Of a stretch of DNA of 64,000 nt, positions 53,673 through 64,000 are shown piece by piece (the stretch's first letter is position 1; every line of letters starts with the position of its first letter). The position numbers and the translations under genes are program-made. Below the pieces are notes generated by a model. It ran no database searches, was not told where the DNA came from, and saw only the letters and a list, made by a program, of their open reading frames with translations. Source of the DNA: Leuctra nigra (taxonomy: Eukaryota > Arthropoda > Insecta > Plecoptera > Leuctridae); NCBI GenBank assembly GCA_934045905.1, contig OW203771.1:620001-684000 (forward strand), given 5' to 3'.

Positions 53673-56206
53673 TCTGTACATCAGATGTAGAAGGGTGGGA
53701 GTCCATTTCAATGATTTCCAGAAACAAGTAAACTGTCTTCATCCAATGTGAAGAGAATACTTCAATATAACTGTATTTGTTGACATCAGTCAAATGCCAA
53801 TTGATAGAGCTTGATAACATTACATCATTCCAAAAGCGTGCAACGAGAAAATGGACTTTAGGCCTTTTGCTTCTGAGGTACAAAAATAATTCTATAAGAG
53901 AGAAAAACCTTCTAAACCGATGTATGGTATAACAGTTCTTCAACGTGTTATTTTGTTTTGTCTTTAACTGACAGAATGTTTGTTTTTCACCGTGTTGCAT
54001 TTGTCCTGGTTACTTGAAGCGCTGCACACAACTGTACTTGTTGTTTCTTGAATTGATACAACTGTACTTCACCGAGAGCCGATGCGCCCGATAACTTGTA
54101 GATATAAGACTTAACTGGAGGTTAAACCGCTGTTTAGAATGACATTCTTAGCACGAGATGACTTGTTCTTTATTCTGCGGATATTTATAGACGTGGAAAT
54201 AGTTTTACACTAAGAATAACTATTTTCATCGACAATTGACCGCATTAATAACTACTAACTAGATAGTGTAGTTAGATATCTAACTTTTAAAAATAATTAT
54301 TCAATGTCACTAGACGATGATACTTCACTCTGATGCAATACCAACCTAACTTTCTTGCTCTGATTGACTATTTGTTAATGTTTGCTGATTTTAGTATTCA
54401 GAAGTTTGAACACGTGAAATGATCTGGAAGTAATCTTACAGGGAGTGTATTTTAACTTAAAAATTCTCCGAAACAAGTCATCTCGGGTTTCAAACGAAGA
54501 CCTCCGAACCCCGGTTTAACCCGTTGCGAATCCCGGAGCGACAGAACCGGCCCGGTTGTCACCAAGCATCCGGTGGCATCCTCCGGTTCATTGCCGCATT
54601 GTACATATTTAACTAGATGCATAATTACTTTGATAGTCATACTTTTGTTTCGGATCATACTTTCACTAGCGTCGATGCGTTTGCCTTTGCTCTTTCTGAA
54701 CTCGCCTGCATGTTCTCAGCTTCGTGAATCTGACTCGTTGTAGCTAAAACATAATGGCTGGTGTCACGCTTCCTTCTAATATAAACTAATTCCCCTCGAA
54801 CTGATCTTATTTACTACTGCGACTTGATTTCAGGATTGAGTACCTAATGTATGTAGATTTACTTCTATTTCAATATTTTATTATGGTTGTTAAATTAGTT
54901 CAAATTTGCTTTCAAAATATTGAAGGATGGGTGACCACCAGTTATTTTTATGTAGGTACGAGTCAAATAAACGGAAGGTTAGGATTTTGGGAGCATAATG
55001 ATTCTCTGATCGGCAATTTTATTTCTATCAGCAAAGCCATTTTTGCTGCACTAAATTCTTATGAATGAAATGTAGGTATGTAGTAATATGTTTTTGATAT
55101 GCCTATGTTCTTATATTAGACAAATAGAAAATTATCTGTATGGCTATTTCTTATGAAAATCACAAAGTTATCTTTTGATGTTTGAAGATCAAAGTTAATG
55201 CTTAGAAACAACCACCTAGATATTTTTTGTATTTGTCTACTTAAGTAGGTATTTGTAAAATATTAATTAATATAATTGTATGTCCCGAGGGAATATTTTA
55301 TAATAATTATATGAAGCAGGCATTAATTTTGTAATGCGTAAGATAGTTTGTAAGTGTAAATGATGCTTTATGAATATCGAAGAGACGTTTTGACTTTCCA
55401 GATCTTTCTAGCTTAGCGTTGGTTTCTCATATCGTCTACTGATTATTATTATTCTCACCGCAGCACTATTTGCGATGCGTGCACTTCGTACAACTTCACT
55501 AGTTCATTCGTTCATTTGTATGTTAACCAGTAATCATTTGTAGGTAGTTTACTTATAGTCTCTATAAGTCATGTACATAAGTCTCTGACACGATGTCATT
55601 ACAAGTAAGTAAATATTACAGATGATGTACTATTTGAATTGGAAAATAAAAAAGTTTTTTTGTAAAATTGTTAATTTATTTTCCCTGTGTTATAATATTT
55701 TTTGCTAAGTATTCTATTATTTCCTTATTTCCATGATCCTTACTAATACAAGTTACATGCCAATTTATTAAAGTTTCATGGACATTTTATTATTTGTGAT
55801 GCAAATAGTGAGAAATCCGTGCATTTATGATTATCAGCAGATTGTAGATTGACAAATTTCAATCATGAATTTTAGAAACCCAGAAGTCAAATACTTGAAT
55901 TTTTTCTGCATTCATTGGTATGATTAATATCTTCTCCGAACAATATATTATCATCAGAAAACTATTTTAAAATTGTTATTTTAAGTGAAACTAATATTTT
56001 CGCTTTGATACTTCACTGTGAAAGCCAAGGAGAAAGCAGTGGTAAAAGTTCCAAGGTCATTGAATCAAGACGGCGCCGATGGCCTTGATCAGCTGTTTGT
56101 AAAGTTTGTCCTCAGGGCAAAATCATCCTGTCAGATGTCGGCGTCTTTATTCCACCACATATGTGATATTAGTAACTAAAAATACTCGTGCTATTGTAAT
56201 ATTACG
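53673..56206. other. Intergenic region between the BTB and ankyrin genes
   Basis: No supported coding sequence. The segment near 53745-53800 (TTCAATATAACTGTATTTGT) is a diverged inverted relative of 27425-27470. The promoter and 5' UTR of the ankyrin gene must lie toward the right. AAGACGGCGCCGATGGCC near 56069 is a GC-rich candidate leader. Confidence 0.45.
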
Positions 56207-56260
56207 ATGGATACTCTCACACCAGAGGATGAAGACTTTCCGGGTCGTCTTTTGCACCAG
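56207..56260 (+). CDS. Ankyrin gene exon 1, GC donor
   Basis: 18 codons from ATG to GRLLHQ. The donor is CACCAG|GCAAGT, a GC-AG intron with an otherwise perfect donor. It joins in frame to AALWDNAELLEDLL in the next exon, forming a continuous ankyrin helix. Confidence 0.65.
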
Positions 56261-59200
56261 GCAAGTGTTTATTCCAATGTCAAGTGAGGTTATGTCAATC
56301 ACTGTTACAGTTTGTCTGGAAATGTAACCTACATTATGGTTTAAGACGAGCAATCCATGATGCTAAATGATGCGAGACGTTCTGATTATGAAGACAATAA
56401 TAATTTGGCTTTGATGAAATTTCTCAGCTGTAGCTGCGATCCAGAACTGCATCTGAACAGCTGTCAAAAAATGATGCATTCAGTCCCTCTATCTAATGTT
56501 ATCTTTTATTGATTAAAGATTTTAATGTTTTATTGAGCATTACTGAGAGATTCATGTTACTAGTTGAGAGACAATTCATTGTGAGCATTGCTTTTAAGCT
56601 TAAAGCCGTTGTCAAATGGAACGCACGCTTACCTCGTTGTTGTTTAGGCTGCTCTCTGGGACAACGCCGAACTGCTAGAGGATTTGTTGCGCGGCGATCA
56701 GATCGTTCACGTCAACAGCCAGGACGCGTGGGGCCGAACCGCTCTCCACGCCGCCGCGACAACAAAGAATTCGAGATGTCTCTCGGTGCTTCTTCAGGCT
56801 GGAGGTTTGTTATTGTTTTTTTAACGTCGCACTGTTCTGCAACTAGGCTAATAGCGATGGATGAATGATTATGATGATGATTGGGAGATGATGATGAAGA
56901 ATAGTTAAGGATGGACGGTGGGAAGTAAGCAGGTAGTAGTTCCATCTCGTTTGAGGGAATAAAATACCTAAAACTCAGTTAGGATAGGGAAGTAGGTAGG
57001 TTTGTGTAAAGTGTCTGTGTATAGACATTGGTTAGATATTTAACATGGAACAATGACTTCACATCAGCACAAACTCTGGGAAGAGAATAATCATTGAGTG
57101 CCTCAGCTTGGAAATGTGTGAAGACAATTTTTATTGAAACGTAATAAGTGATCGGACATGGTAAATTAGTGAGTTTGAGACTGCTAAGAGTTAGCAGGTC
57201 TGCACAGTTCGTGTAGATAATGTACCCTGCTGTGTGTTTTAAGCTTTCATAATTTTATCTTCTCTTTTCAGCAAATCCCAACATTCCTTGCGGACCGAAA
57301 GGAGATAATCGGGTGAGTTGAGTAGAATGTTATTTTCTTTTGCACGTGATATTCTGAGATTTGAACACCCTAATCATTTCCAATTCTCAAACATGTTGAT
57401 ACCGAATGGAATGAAATGAAGTGCAAACTGTTTGCGTTGTTCCAGCCTACAACTTGACCTCTTCCACCTGAGCCAGCTTCCAATCAAGTCCCAATGCCCA
57501 CCTCCTTCAATACCCATTCCACAGCCTGCGAGAATTCCTTGACTCATAATGTTCCCATCACTCGCTAGTGTTACGTGTCATTGTGCCCTTTCCATCACAT
57601 ACTCTATTGGTTTCTTTTGTAATATTATTTTAATCCTATTTTCACAAGTTAACTTTCAATTTCATGCATAAAAAAACCCAGTACAAACTGAGCTGATGTG
57701 ATGAATTATTTGTTATAACTATCAAGTATCAATATTTCTAGTTTTATCATGTTTATTATTTTAACTTGTGATATTGTAATTCTTGTAACAATTGTAGGTA
57801 ATCTGTACATTCTTCTTATTATTAGGTAGTAGTACACAATTAATTGACAATACCAATATGTACTGTATTATTTGCATGTCTACGGGATGATAATAAATTC
57901 AAATACAAACATAAGTGTGTTTTGATGTGAGCGTGCAAAATAATGCGTTGTCGACAGCTCTTCTGTAGGACACGTCGCCCGCGGGGGCTTGGAGGAGAAA
58001 CTGTCTTTAAGTCCACTTTTTCCAAATCACTTTTTTAATTTAAAAATCACTTGTCAATCACTTATTAATCACTTGATCCCGGGTGTGTTGAGAAAAACTA
58101 GTTAATTTAAAGGAGAAAATAAGATGATTAATTAAACTCATACCTAACTAAATTAGGTAGGTATGCTCAAACTTTATTCAAAACGTACTAGATAATGTTA
58201 TTAGTTTACGAACAAACTAGTACCTAAGTTAATAAATACTACATAAGCTTATTTGTGTGTACAATATGTTTCTATTAGTTATGGTACTTCTCCTTGGGTA
58301 CTTCCAATAATAACATCACCATTATCTCAGTTCAACATTTATGATACCTTCTCATTCTCCTCCACGCCCACGACATTGTTGGGAATTTTCATGATTTTTG
58401 TCAATTGGTGGAATTCTATTAAATTTCACCCAAGGACAAGGCACCATATTTTATATTGCAAAAGGCATGCATTTAGCGAATTTTTTTTTCGAATTGTAAA
58501 GTATGGAAATTTACACATATAGATACCTAGGTACTACCTACCTACAGATTTTAGTAAAGTTGGTTGAACAAAATTGCATGTTTCAATTTTTAACAGAGTA
58601 CAGGTAGGCTACCTACCTCTAGGTAGTACCATGGGTCACAAAATATGAAACCTCAAACGTAAAGTTTAGCCGAAAATAATATGTGGGTAACATTTTTGAA
58701 GAGAAAGTCAAAGTACACATAGGTACTTATTTTTTTAAAATAATTTAAAATAATTTTTGAAACTTTTTATGTTGCAACACTAATAATAATATAATAATAA
58801 TAATAATGTAATTTATTGAGCACATAAAATAGGTACACAATTGGTCTGTATTCAACAATCGAGTCGTTGATCTTCCATACATCCATCTATTCTCTTCAGC
58901 TTCTTCACCTCTTCACCGTTTACCTATTTCTTCCTAAGTTATTCATAATAGTCATTATACATAGTTGTGCTTCAATATCAGTGGTAATATTGGAAGAACA
59001 TCCAAGCATTTGCTTTTTAGCTGAGGAAAAACCACTGAAAAAACATTCTCAGCAGGATGTAATCTTGATTCTTGTCTTCCAATCTCATTACTTCGTGAAT
59101 TCTCTTTCTTGAATTAGCGTGAGTTTGTTCTTGACTAGCGTCTTGAATGGTATTAAACTTAATGTCTGCTCTTCTTTAGTTGTTGCATTATACGCTACCG

Positions 59201-62200
59201 AGGCTGAATATGAAAAACAATTCTTAAATTTTGTACCTCGATGAGTGCCAAAGTCTAGCTTTTCTTTGGACCGCGTATCTCTTCCGTGAATATATTGTCG
59301 TCTTCTTAACTTATCATTCAAATATTTAGGTTCTCCTGTTAAAAGTATCTTGTGCGTTGCGCATGTCAAGTGAAGATTCCTTCGTACAGGAGACTTCCCT
59401 ATTCTTAAACATTTTGATATCGAATATGGAGTCAAATGAAGTGCAAGCGTCTTGCATGTGACTCGATGTGACACATACTATGATGTGCACAGACCCCGCT
59501 GCACGCCAGCGCGGAGCACGGACACATCGGCAACGTGCAGCTGCTGTTGGCACATCGCGCGGACCTGGTCGCTAGAGACGTCGGAGGTTTGACTCCGCTC
59601 GACATCGCAGAGAAGTGCGAACACGCTGAGTGTATGCTGGTGTTGAAGCAGTCCGCAGGTCAGTAGCTTTAGAGTCCGCGATCAACTAGGATCACTAAAT
59701 TAGATACTTGTTGATTAACAGGTTCATGCTCAAAAGAAGTTGCGTGCGTGTGATGTCAGTCCTCAACACCACAAGACCGTGAGCTAATGATCTTTTGGAT
59801 GGAATCCAGTAGACTCTGGGCACTTGCGTCGATAAATCCGGAAATTCTTTTGAGCATGAGGCTGAAAGGAGGGACTAGCAAAATAATCACGGTCTTCTTG
59901 AAATTTCCTCATATTTGAAAAGAAATGAATTTCTAGAAGGCCGTTTTACCATGGCAACACCATTTTATCAGTAAAACTGCACTTTTTATTAGGTAAAAGT
60001 AAGCAGTAAAACCCTCATAGCTCAGTAAATCCTCCAAGAACATGTACATTTGAAACTATTAGAATAAAATATTGTACCTGATACACGATACCTATAGAAG
60101 TTTTACAAGGAAATCGTAGAGTGGGAAAGCAGCTTAAAACACGTTTGAAAATATATAAGCAAGTCTTTTTCTGTATGGTCGCAATGTTAAACTGAAAGAA
60201 AAGCTGTAACTTTTAATAGTGCAGTCCATAAACCGAACAATAGTGCAAATAGTGATAGAAACATGAAAATTTGTGTACTTAACTAATTAAATTAAACAAC
60301 TAATGGTCAAATGACAAAAGAAATTGGCGACTTTTTGGAAATTTTAAAATTGAATATTATATATAATTGTTATTTAAAATATAAACCGTCAATTGTTTCA
60401 TAAAAATTTGATTAATTCATACTTCAATTAAATAATTAAGAAATTAAAATCAATCTCCAAATCATTAATTTGGTATTTCATTCAAAATCTAGAATGCTTG
60501 ATTGAATCAAGGTACTTATGTGTTTGAATTACTTGAAAACAGCATGTAATTTGACAATTTTACTAAAAAGAATGACTTAATTTATTAATTACTCCAAAAG
60601 TTGCAGGAATTCAGCTTGGGGCCATAAATTTTTGGATTTCTCATGGTCGAATTAGTAAGTACACACATTTTCGTGGTTCTATCACTATTTGCACTATTGA
60701 CCCCTAAATTGCGGTTTATGGACTGCACTAGAAGTAATATAGGCACCGAGAGTTCGCCACGAGTGAGAGAAATTAGCAACTTTTGTGGGAAGATCGTCAA
60801 CTGTTTTATTTCTCATTGGCCGTGACCTAGCAACCGATCAGATGTCAACAAATGTACTCAAAATATTTCGGAATCAGAACTAAGTCGCGCAAATTAATAT
60901 TGTGATCAGATTCAGTGAAATTGTGAACACTTTATTATTAATATTTTGTAGGCGAATAAACATTAGATAAACATGTGTAAATTTTAAGAATTGATAATGC
61001 GTAATATGTGCAGCAACATAACATATAACTGCAGCGACTTGGACGCCTTGCCAAAAGGTAAGCTTCCTTCCCACAGATTAGGTGGCTCTGTCTGTACTTT
61101 TTACAGTGCCATCTGTTGTCTAAACACGCTGCCTATATCCCGAAAATTAGATCAACTACTTTTTCTTTGCATATTATGGTGCAGAATTAAATTTTCTGTG
61201 TGCATGTAAAATTTGAACGATTTCTTAGGAAAGGGGAAATACGATGGTCCCTCCTAGATAAAATTAAATCTGTAATTGATGCTCAGTGGTTTTTAATATT
61301 TTTTATCCCTCATTTTTTTCAAATTCAGAAACTGTTTGTATTACTTTATAAGGTTTTTTATAAGGTTTATTACCTACTTATCTGTGAGATTTTTTACCTC
61401 TAGGTACCTACCTACTTTTTGAATTATTGAATTTTACTTCCAAATAGATATTAGGTATTAAAATAATTTACAATTAAAGGAAGAGTTACTTGATGAACAA
61501 TTTCAATTTCAAAATGAATATGAACGTTTTTTTGTAATTTGATTTAAAAAATAACAAAGCAAAGATAATAAAAATAACACTTTTGAATCCCTTCTGAGGA
61601 AAACTCAACTATTGCTATACCTAGGACTTTTCTTCAATTTTCAAGTGTAGTTTCTTTGGGCTGGGGAAAGTCATGCCGACCCTGACTTTTGACATCATAC
61701 AAGTGGTTACAATTCACACTGTAAGTTTGACAGCGAGAAAATGTAACATTGTTGGTCTTGAAAGGCTTATCATTTTGTACACATTTGTATTTTGTTTTGT
61801 AATATGAATTTAAATGAACACAAAATATCTATAATACAATTTAAAATATAAATATACAAGTCTGCTAAATGGGCTTGTTCACTGTTATTTGCTCTCACCA
61901 GAATTGCTAGCAAAGAGTCTGCTTAAAAATGGCGCCGCCAAAATTTTGACAATATGTGCATGCAAGGATGACAGTCCACTCTTGTTGATTTTAAAAATCT
62001 TGTCTTGACATTTATTTTCTCAATATAATTCCAAACTCTTATGTTCAGAGTTAAGGTAATAGTTTAAAATTAAATGTATTTTCCTTTGACGTTAAACTTG
62101 TTTCAATTACTTACTATTTATGCATTGAAATCACTATACTTTATTCATCTTCCTTTGTTTTCACTTGATATAAAATTCACGGCAATAAACTGAACGTCAA

Positions 62201-63233
62201 TCTGTTGCCATACAGTCGGGGCGCCGAGTGTTTGAACTCTCAACAGAATGCGCTGTTAGGCAGTTTTTCTGCTAGGCCGAGAAAGACTTCATTGCGCGCT
62301 CACTTTGCAACATGACGTCTTTCTCCGCCTAACAGAGTAAGTGACGGTGGCTCCATCTGTTGAGAGTTCAAACACTCGGCGCCCCGACTGTAGCAACCAG
62401 AGATTTTTGTTTCATGTTCCTTTTTCATGCTCTCTCTATAGAGTGTATCAAGAAGGCACTGATACTAAGCTCAGTACTAGCGGGATCTGTAATAGCTTTG
62501 CGTGAACAAGCCCATTGTGTGCTCGGTTTGGACGTTGCATTCTGTTCCTTGTCAATCCTGTTCCCGCCAGCCCACACTACCTATGCACCGTCATCTACAA
62601 CAAACTCCCTCAATCTATTGCCAACTCACCAACCCTCACCTCGTTCAACCTCAGCCTGAAAACCTACCTCACTCAAAATCCTTTCTACAACCTTAATGAG
62701 TACCTTTCCTTATAATTCCATTGTAGCTCATCATCAGTTCGCTCAGTCTGTAGTAGAATAGACTTGTCTTAATCTGATTTATTTATAATTATCATCACCT
62801 TATGTTAATAACTATTATTCTAATTTTATATTGTTGTTATACTTCTCAAAAACTGATCTGTAAATATGTTCATGTAAATATTTTCATGAGTATATATTTT
62901 TGTAAATAACTCTGCCGATGCCCGTATCTGTATACTGTACTGATCAACGGGAAGATAATAAATACAATACAATACAACCTTTGCGTGATTGGATTTGAAA
63001 TCCCCTGATACACTTTTACCTTCGAGCGTATTGATACATATTGTGTCATGATTGACGTGATTGGATGTGTCAGATGCACGTGAACGTGCGCGCTACGAGT
63101 CCCACGCGGCTCTGAGAGAGACGTGTCTTCTGGGCGACACGACTAAGACCAGGGAGTTGCTGAAGGAGCTGGGAGAGGAAGCGGAGCTGGTCGTCAACAT
63201 GGCTCCCAATGGCTCCACTACGCTCCTTTTCAT
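56207..63233 (+). CDS. Ankyrin-repeat protein, first five coding exons (3'-incomplete), LRRK-type candidate
   Basis: Model: 56207-56260, 56648-56804, 57272-57312, 59493-59658, 63074-63233, phases consistent, 192 residues plus two bases, continuing beyond the window. The protein begins MDTLTPEDEDFPGRLLHQAA. Ankyrin units are recognisable: DAWGRTALHAAATTKNSRCL followed by VLLQAGANPNI; RTPLHASAEHGHIGNVQLLL; GGLTPLDIAEKCEHAECMLV. Next comes a linker DARERARYESHAALRETCLL and a further unit starting MAPNGSTTLLF. Ankyrin stacks mediate protein binding. The order ankyrins - 'RERAR' linker - further ankyrins at the very N-terminus reminds me of arthropod LRRK proteins (ankyrin-LRR-ROC-COR-kinase). That is recollection, not demonstrated here, because the diagnostic domains lie downstream. 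Introns carry a SINE, LINE pieces and MITEs. Confidence 0.75.
56648..56804 (+). CDS. Ankyrin gene exon 2
   Basis: Acceptor GTTGTTGTTTAG at 56647 and donor CTGGAG|GTTTGT (weak, no GTRAGT). Encodes a full ankyrin unit ending VLLQAG. A truncated SINE begins within about 10 bp after the donor. Confidence 0.8.
56813..56930 (-). mobile_element. 5'-truncated SINE
   Basis: It shares AACGTCGCACTGTTCTGCA and GGATGAATGATTATGATGAT with the full SINE at 31124 but lacks the tRNA-like head. Its T-run (A-tail on the minus strand) abuts the donor of ankyrin exon 2. Confidence 0.8.
57272..57312 (+). CDS. Ankyrin gene exon 3 (41-nt micro-exon)
   Basis: Acceptor TCTTCTCTTTTCAG at 57271 and donor AATCGG|GTGAGT. 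It encodes ANPNIPCGPKGDNR, the loop between two ankyrin units. Confidence 0.75.
57820..57905 (+). mobile_element. LINE 3' tail fragment
   Basis: The end GATGATAATAAATTCAAATAC resembles the tail at 62930-62980 (AAGATAATAAATACAATAC). The coding part is not recognisable. Confidence 0.4.
57906..58780 (+). other. Ankyrin intron 3, middle part
   Basis: AT-rich with TACCTACC tracts near 58527-58545 and 58610-58630. No gene or element is recognised. Confidence 0.45.
58783..59474 (-). pseudogene. LINE 3' fragment ending beside ankyrin exon 4
   Basis: The minus-strand frame 59088-59474 ends in a region (LNDKLRRRQYIHGRDTRSKE, then FSYSASVAYNATTKEEQ) parallel to the tail of the LINE at 1823-2815 ([34 protein letters not shown]). 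An (ATT)n tail lies at 58783-58810. It is the same or a sister family, heavily truncated. Its 5' border is within about 20-50 bp of the exon 4 acceptor. Confidence 0.75.
59493..59658 (+). CDS. Ankyrin gene exon 4
   Basis: Acceptor GATGTGCACAG at 59492 has almost no pyrimidine tract. Donor TCCGCAG|GTCAGT. Encodes one and a half ankyrin units, TPLHASAEHGHIGNVQLLLA onward. Confidence 0.8.
59659..60216 (+). other. Ankyrin intron 4 with unoccupied Harbinger site
   Basis: 59760-59825 is a repeat shared with about 18868-19030 and lacks the MITE present there. The rest is unremarkable. Confidence 0.6.
60219..60728. mobile_element. TA-flanked MITE, 510 bp
   Basis: GTGCAGTCCATAAACCG and CGGTTTATGGACTGCAC ends with TA on each side. 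The inner arms ACAATAGTGCAAATAGTGAT and complement continue the inverted repeat. No coding. Confidence 0.8.
61871..62513. mobile_element. GGGCTTGTTCAC-family element, longest copy, with nested MITE
   Basis: GGGCTTGTTCAC and GTGAACAAGCCC with AT on both sides (61869-61870, 62514-62515). The subterminal TATTTGCTCTCAC matches the shorter copies at 6115 and 39244. Without the nested MITE it is about 465 bp. Confidence 0.8.
62213..62390. mobile_element. Tc1/mariner-type MITE nested in the 61871 element
   Basis: CAGTCGGGGCGCCGAGTGTT and AACACTCGGCGCCCCGACTG are perfect inverted repeats (at least 34 bp) flanked by TA (62211-62212, 62391-62392). 178 bp, non-coding. Confidence 0.9.
62540..62983 (+). 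pseudogene. LINE ORF2 tail with (AATAC)n end
   Basis: The plus-strand frame to 62715 reads TVIYNKLPQSIANSPTLTSF then LKTYLTQNPFYNLNEYLSL, the usual YN.LP..I......F...LK.YL tail of LINE ORF2. A 3' UTR follows, ending AATAAATACAATACAATAC, a short-repeat tail. A different family from the one at 1477 and 58783. Confidence 0.7.
63074..63233 (+). CDS. Ankyrin gene exon 5
   Basis: Acceptor ATGTGTCAG at 63073 completes GAT, and donor CTTTTCAT|GTGAGT. Encodes ARERARYESHAALRETCLLG through MAPNGSTTLLF. Ends in phase 2, so the next exon lies outside the window. Confidence 0.8.
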
Positions 63234-64000
63234 GTGAGTACAACTTTGATCAGGGTGTCTTAGATTTTAATTAATTGATTTTTTTAATAAGAATCGTTGA
63301 TTTAAATCACTGTTTTACTATTCAGTTATCAAAAATTTGAAAGTGGTGCTTCAAATGTTACAAAAATATTTACTTCTCCTCCTAAATTTTAAGATTTTTT
63401 GATGTTTTATGTAATTAAAAATCAATAATTAAAAATCTAATTAATTGTTTTTTATTTAAATCAAATGAAATAAATAAATTCTGATTTTTGAGATTTTGAG
63501 ACCCTGATTCGAAGTGTTGAAAATGACTCATATTTCTAAATTTAAATGCGTTTCCATATGTTTCTGGTCCAAAAACACTGGAATCTAATCGCGAAATTTA
63601 CCCTAAACACCGCTAAACACCACCAAACTGACTAAATCGCGAAATATACCGCGAAATATCACCAAATTGAATATATTTCCTGTTATTTTGTAAATTTTGC
63701 AGTTACTTTTCTTATTCTTCTCAGCATCACCAAAGTAAACCCCAATATTCAACCATTTTTATTTCTAAAATCAGTCAGTGACCCTCCCCTATTCGTGTAC
63801 ATGACAGAAGAGCTCTGACCTTGTAGAAAACTACTTGGGGCTGCTTAGTGGGAGGGGCAGGGACCTCGCATTATCACGTGAAAATAAAGTTGACATGTCT
63901 TTTACAGTCGCAATGCATAAACAAACAGCATGCAACAGCTTAAAATAATTATATTTTTGATTTTGCATTGTGTAAAACCAAGGTGGACAGTCACATGCTG
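63234..64000 (+). other. Ankyrin intron 5 to window end
   Basis: AT-rich with TTAATTGATT-type runs. CGCTAAACACC..AACTGACTAAATCGCGAAAT motifs near 63605-63660 repeat locally. No exon is recognised. Confidence 0.45.

Overview
This is nuclear DNA from an animal, most likely an arthropod and plausibly an insect. It is AT-rich, has long introns with GT..AG borders, carries a ttk-type BTB/POZ gene (a class expanded in insects), several LINE families, a tRNA-derived SINE and a very dense load of small DNA transposons. Tracts of TAGGTACCTAC-type sequence are scattered through it. I cannot name the species.

Layout. 0-3.7 kb: repeats and a decayed LINE on the minus strand. 3.7-13.5 kb: two convergent copies of an unrecognised Cys-rich gene. 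The left copy is frameshifted. The right copy is intact in its visible exon and has a hAT-type MITE hard against each side. Between them lie repeated ~0.85-kb elements (RepA) and a 5'-truncated LINE that still encodes endonuclease tail plus reverse transcriptase. 14-21.6 kb: MITEs and gene-poor DNA. 21.6-53.2 kb: one large plus-strand gene in 11 coding exons whose phases all agree, giving a 783-residue BTB protein. Its introns hold nearly all the transposons of the middle of the window and a separate minus-strand 198-residue gene at 41.6-42.2 kb. 53.2-56.2 kb: intergenic. 56.2 kb to the end: first five coding exons of an ankyrin-repeat protein (possibly the N-terminus of an LRRK-type kinase) that runs off the window.

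The most unusual feature is the BTB gene. Three of its exons have been tandemly duplicated next to the functional copy: exon 1 three times (149-bp period), the core of exon 2 nine times (150-bp period, each unit with its own splice donor and open in frame), and exon 6 four times (about 112-122-bp period). In addition, a 20-bp minisatellite supplies the branch-point-like motif and the acceptor of exon 2, and exon 9 contains a decapeptide repeat.

Many transposon boundaries were fixed by reading target-site duplications directly: eight complete elements with 8-bp duplications (hAT type), three with TTAA, several with TA, two with 3 bp, and an uncommon family with AT. Empty sites inside the window support three insertions. 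All gene models are read from open frames, splice-site sequence and phase only. No similarity search was possible.
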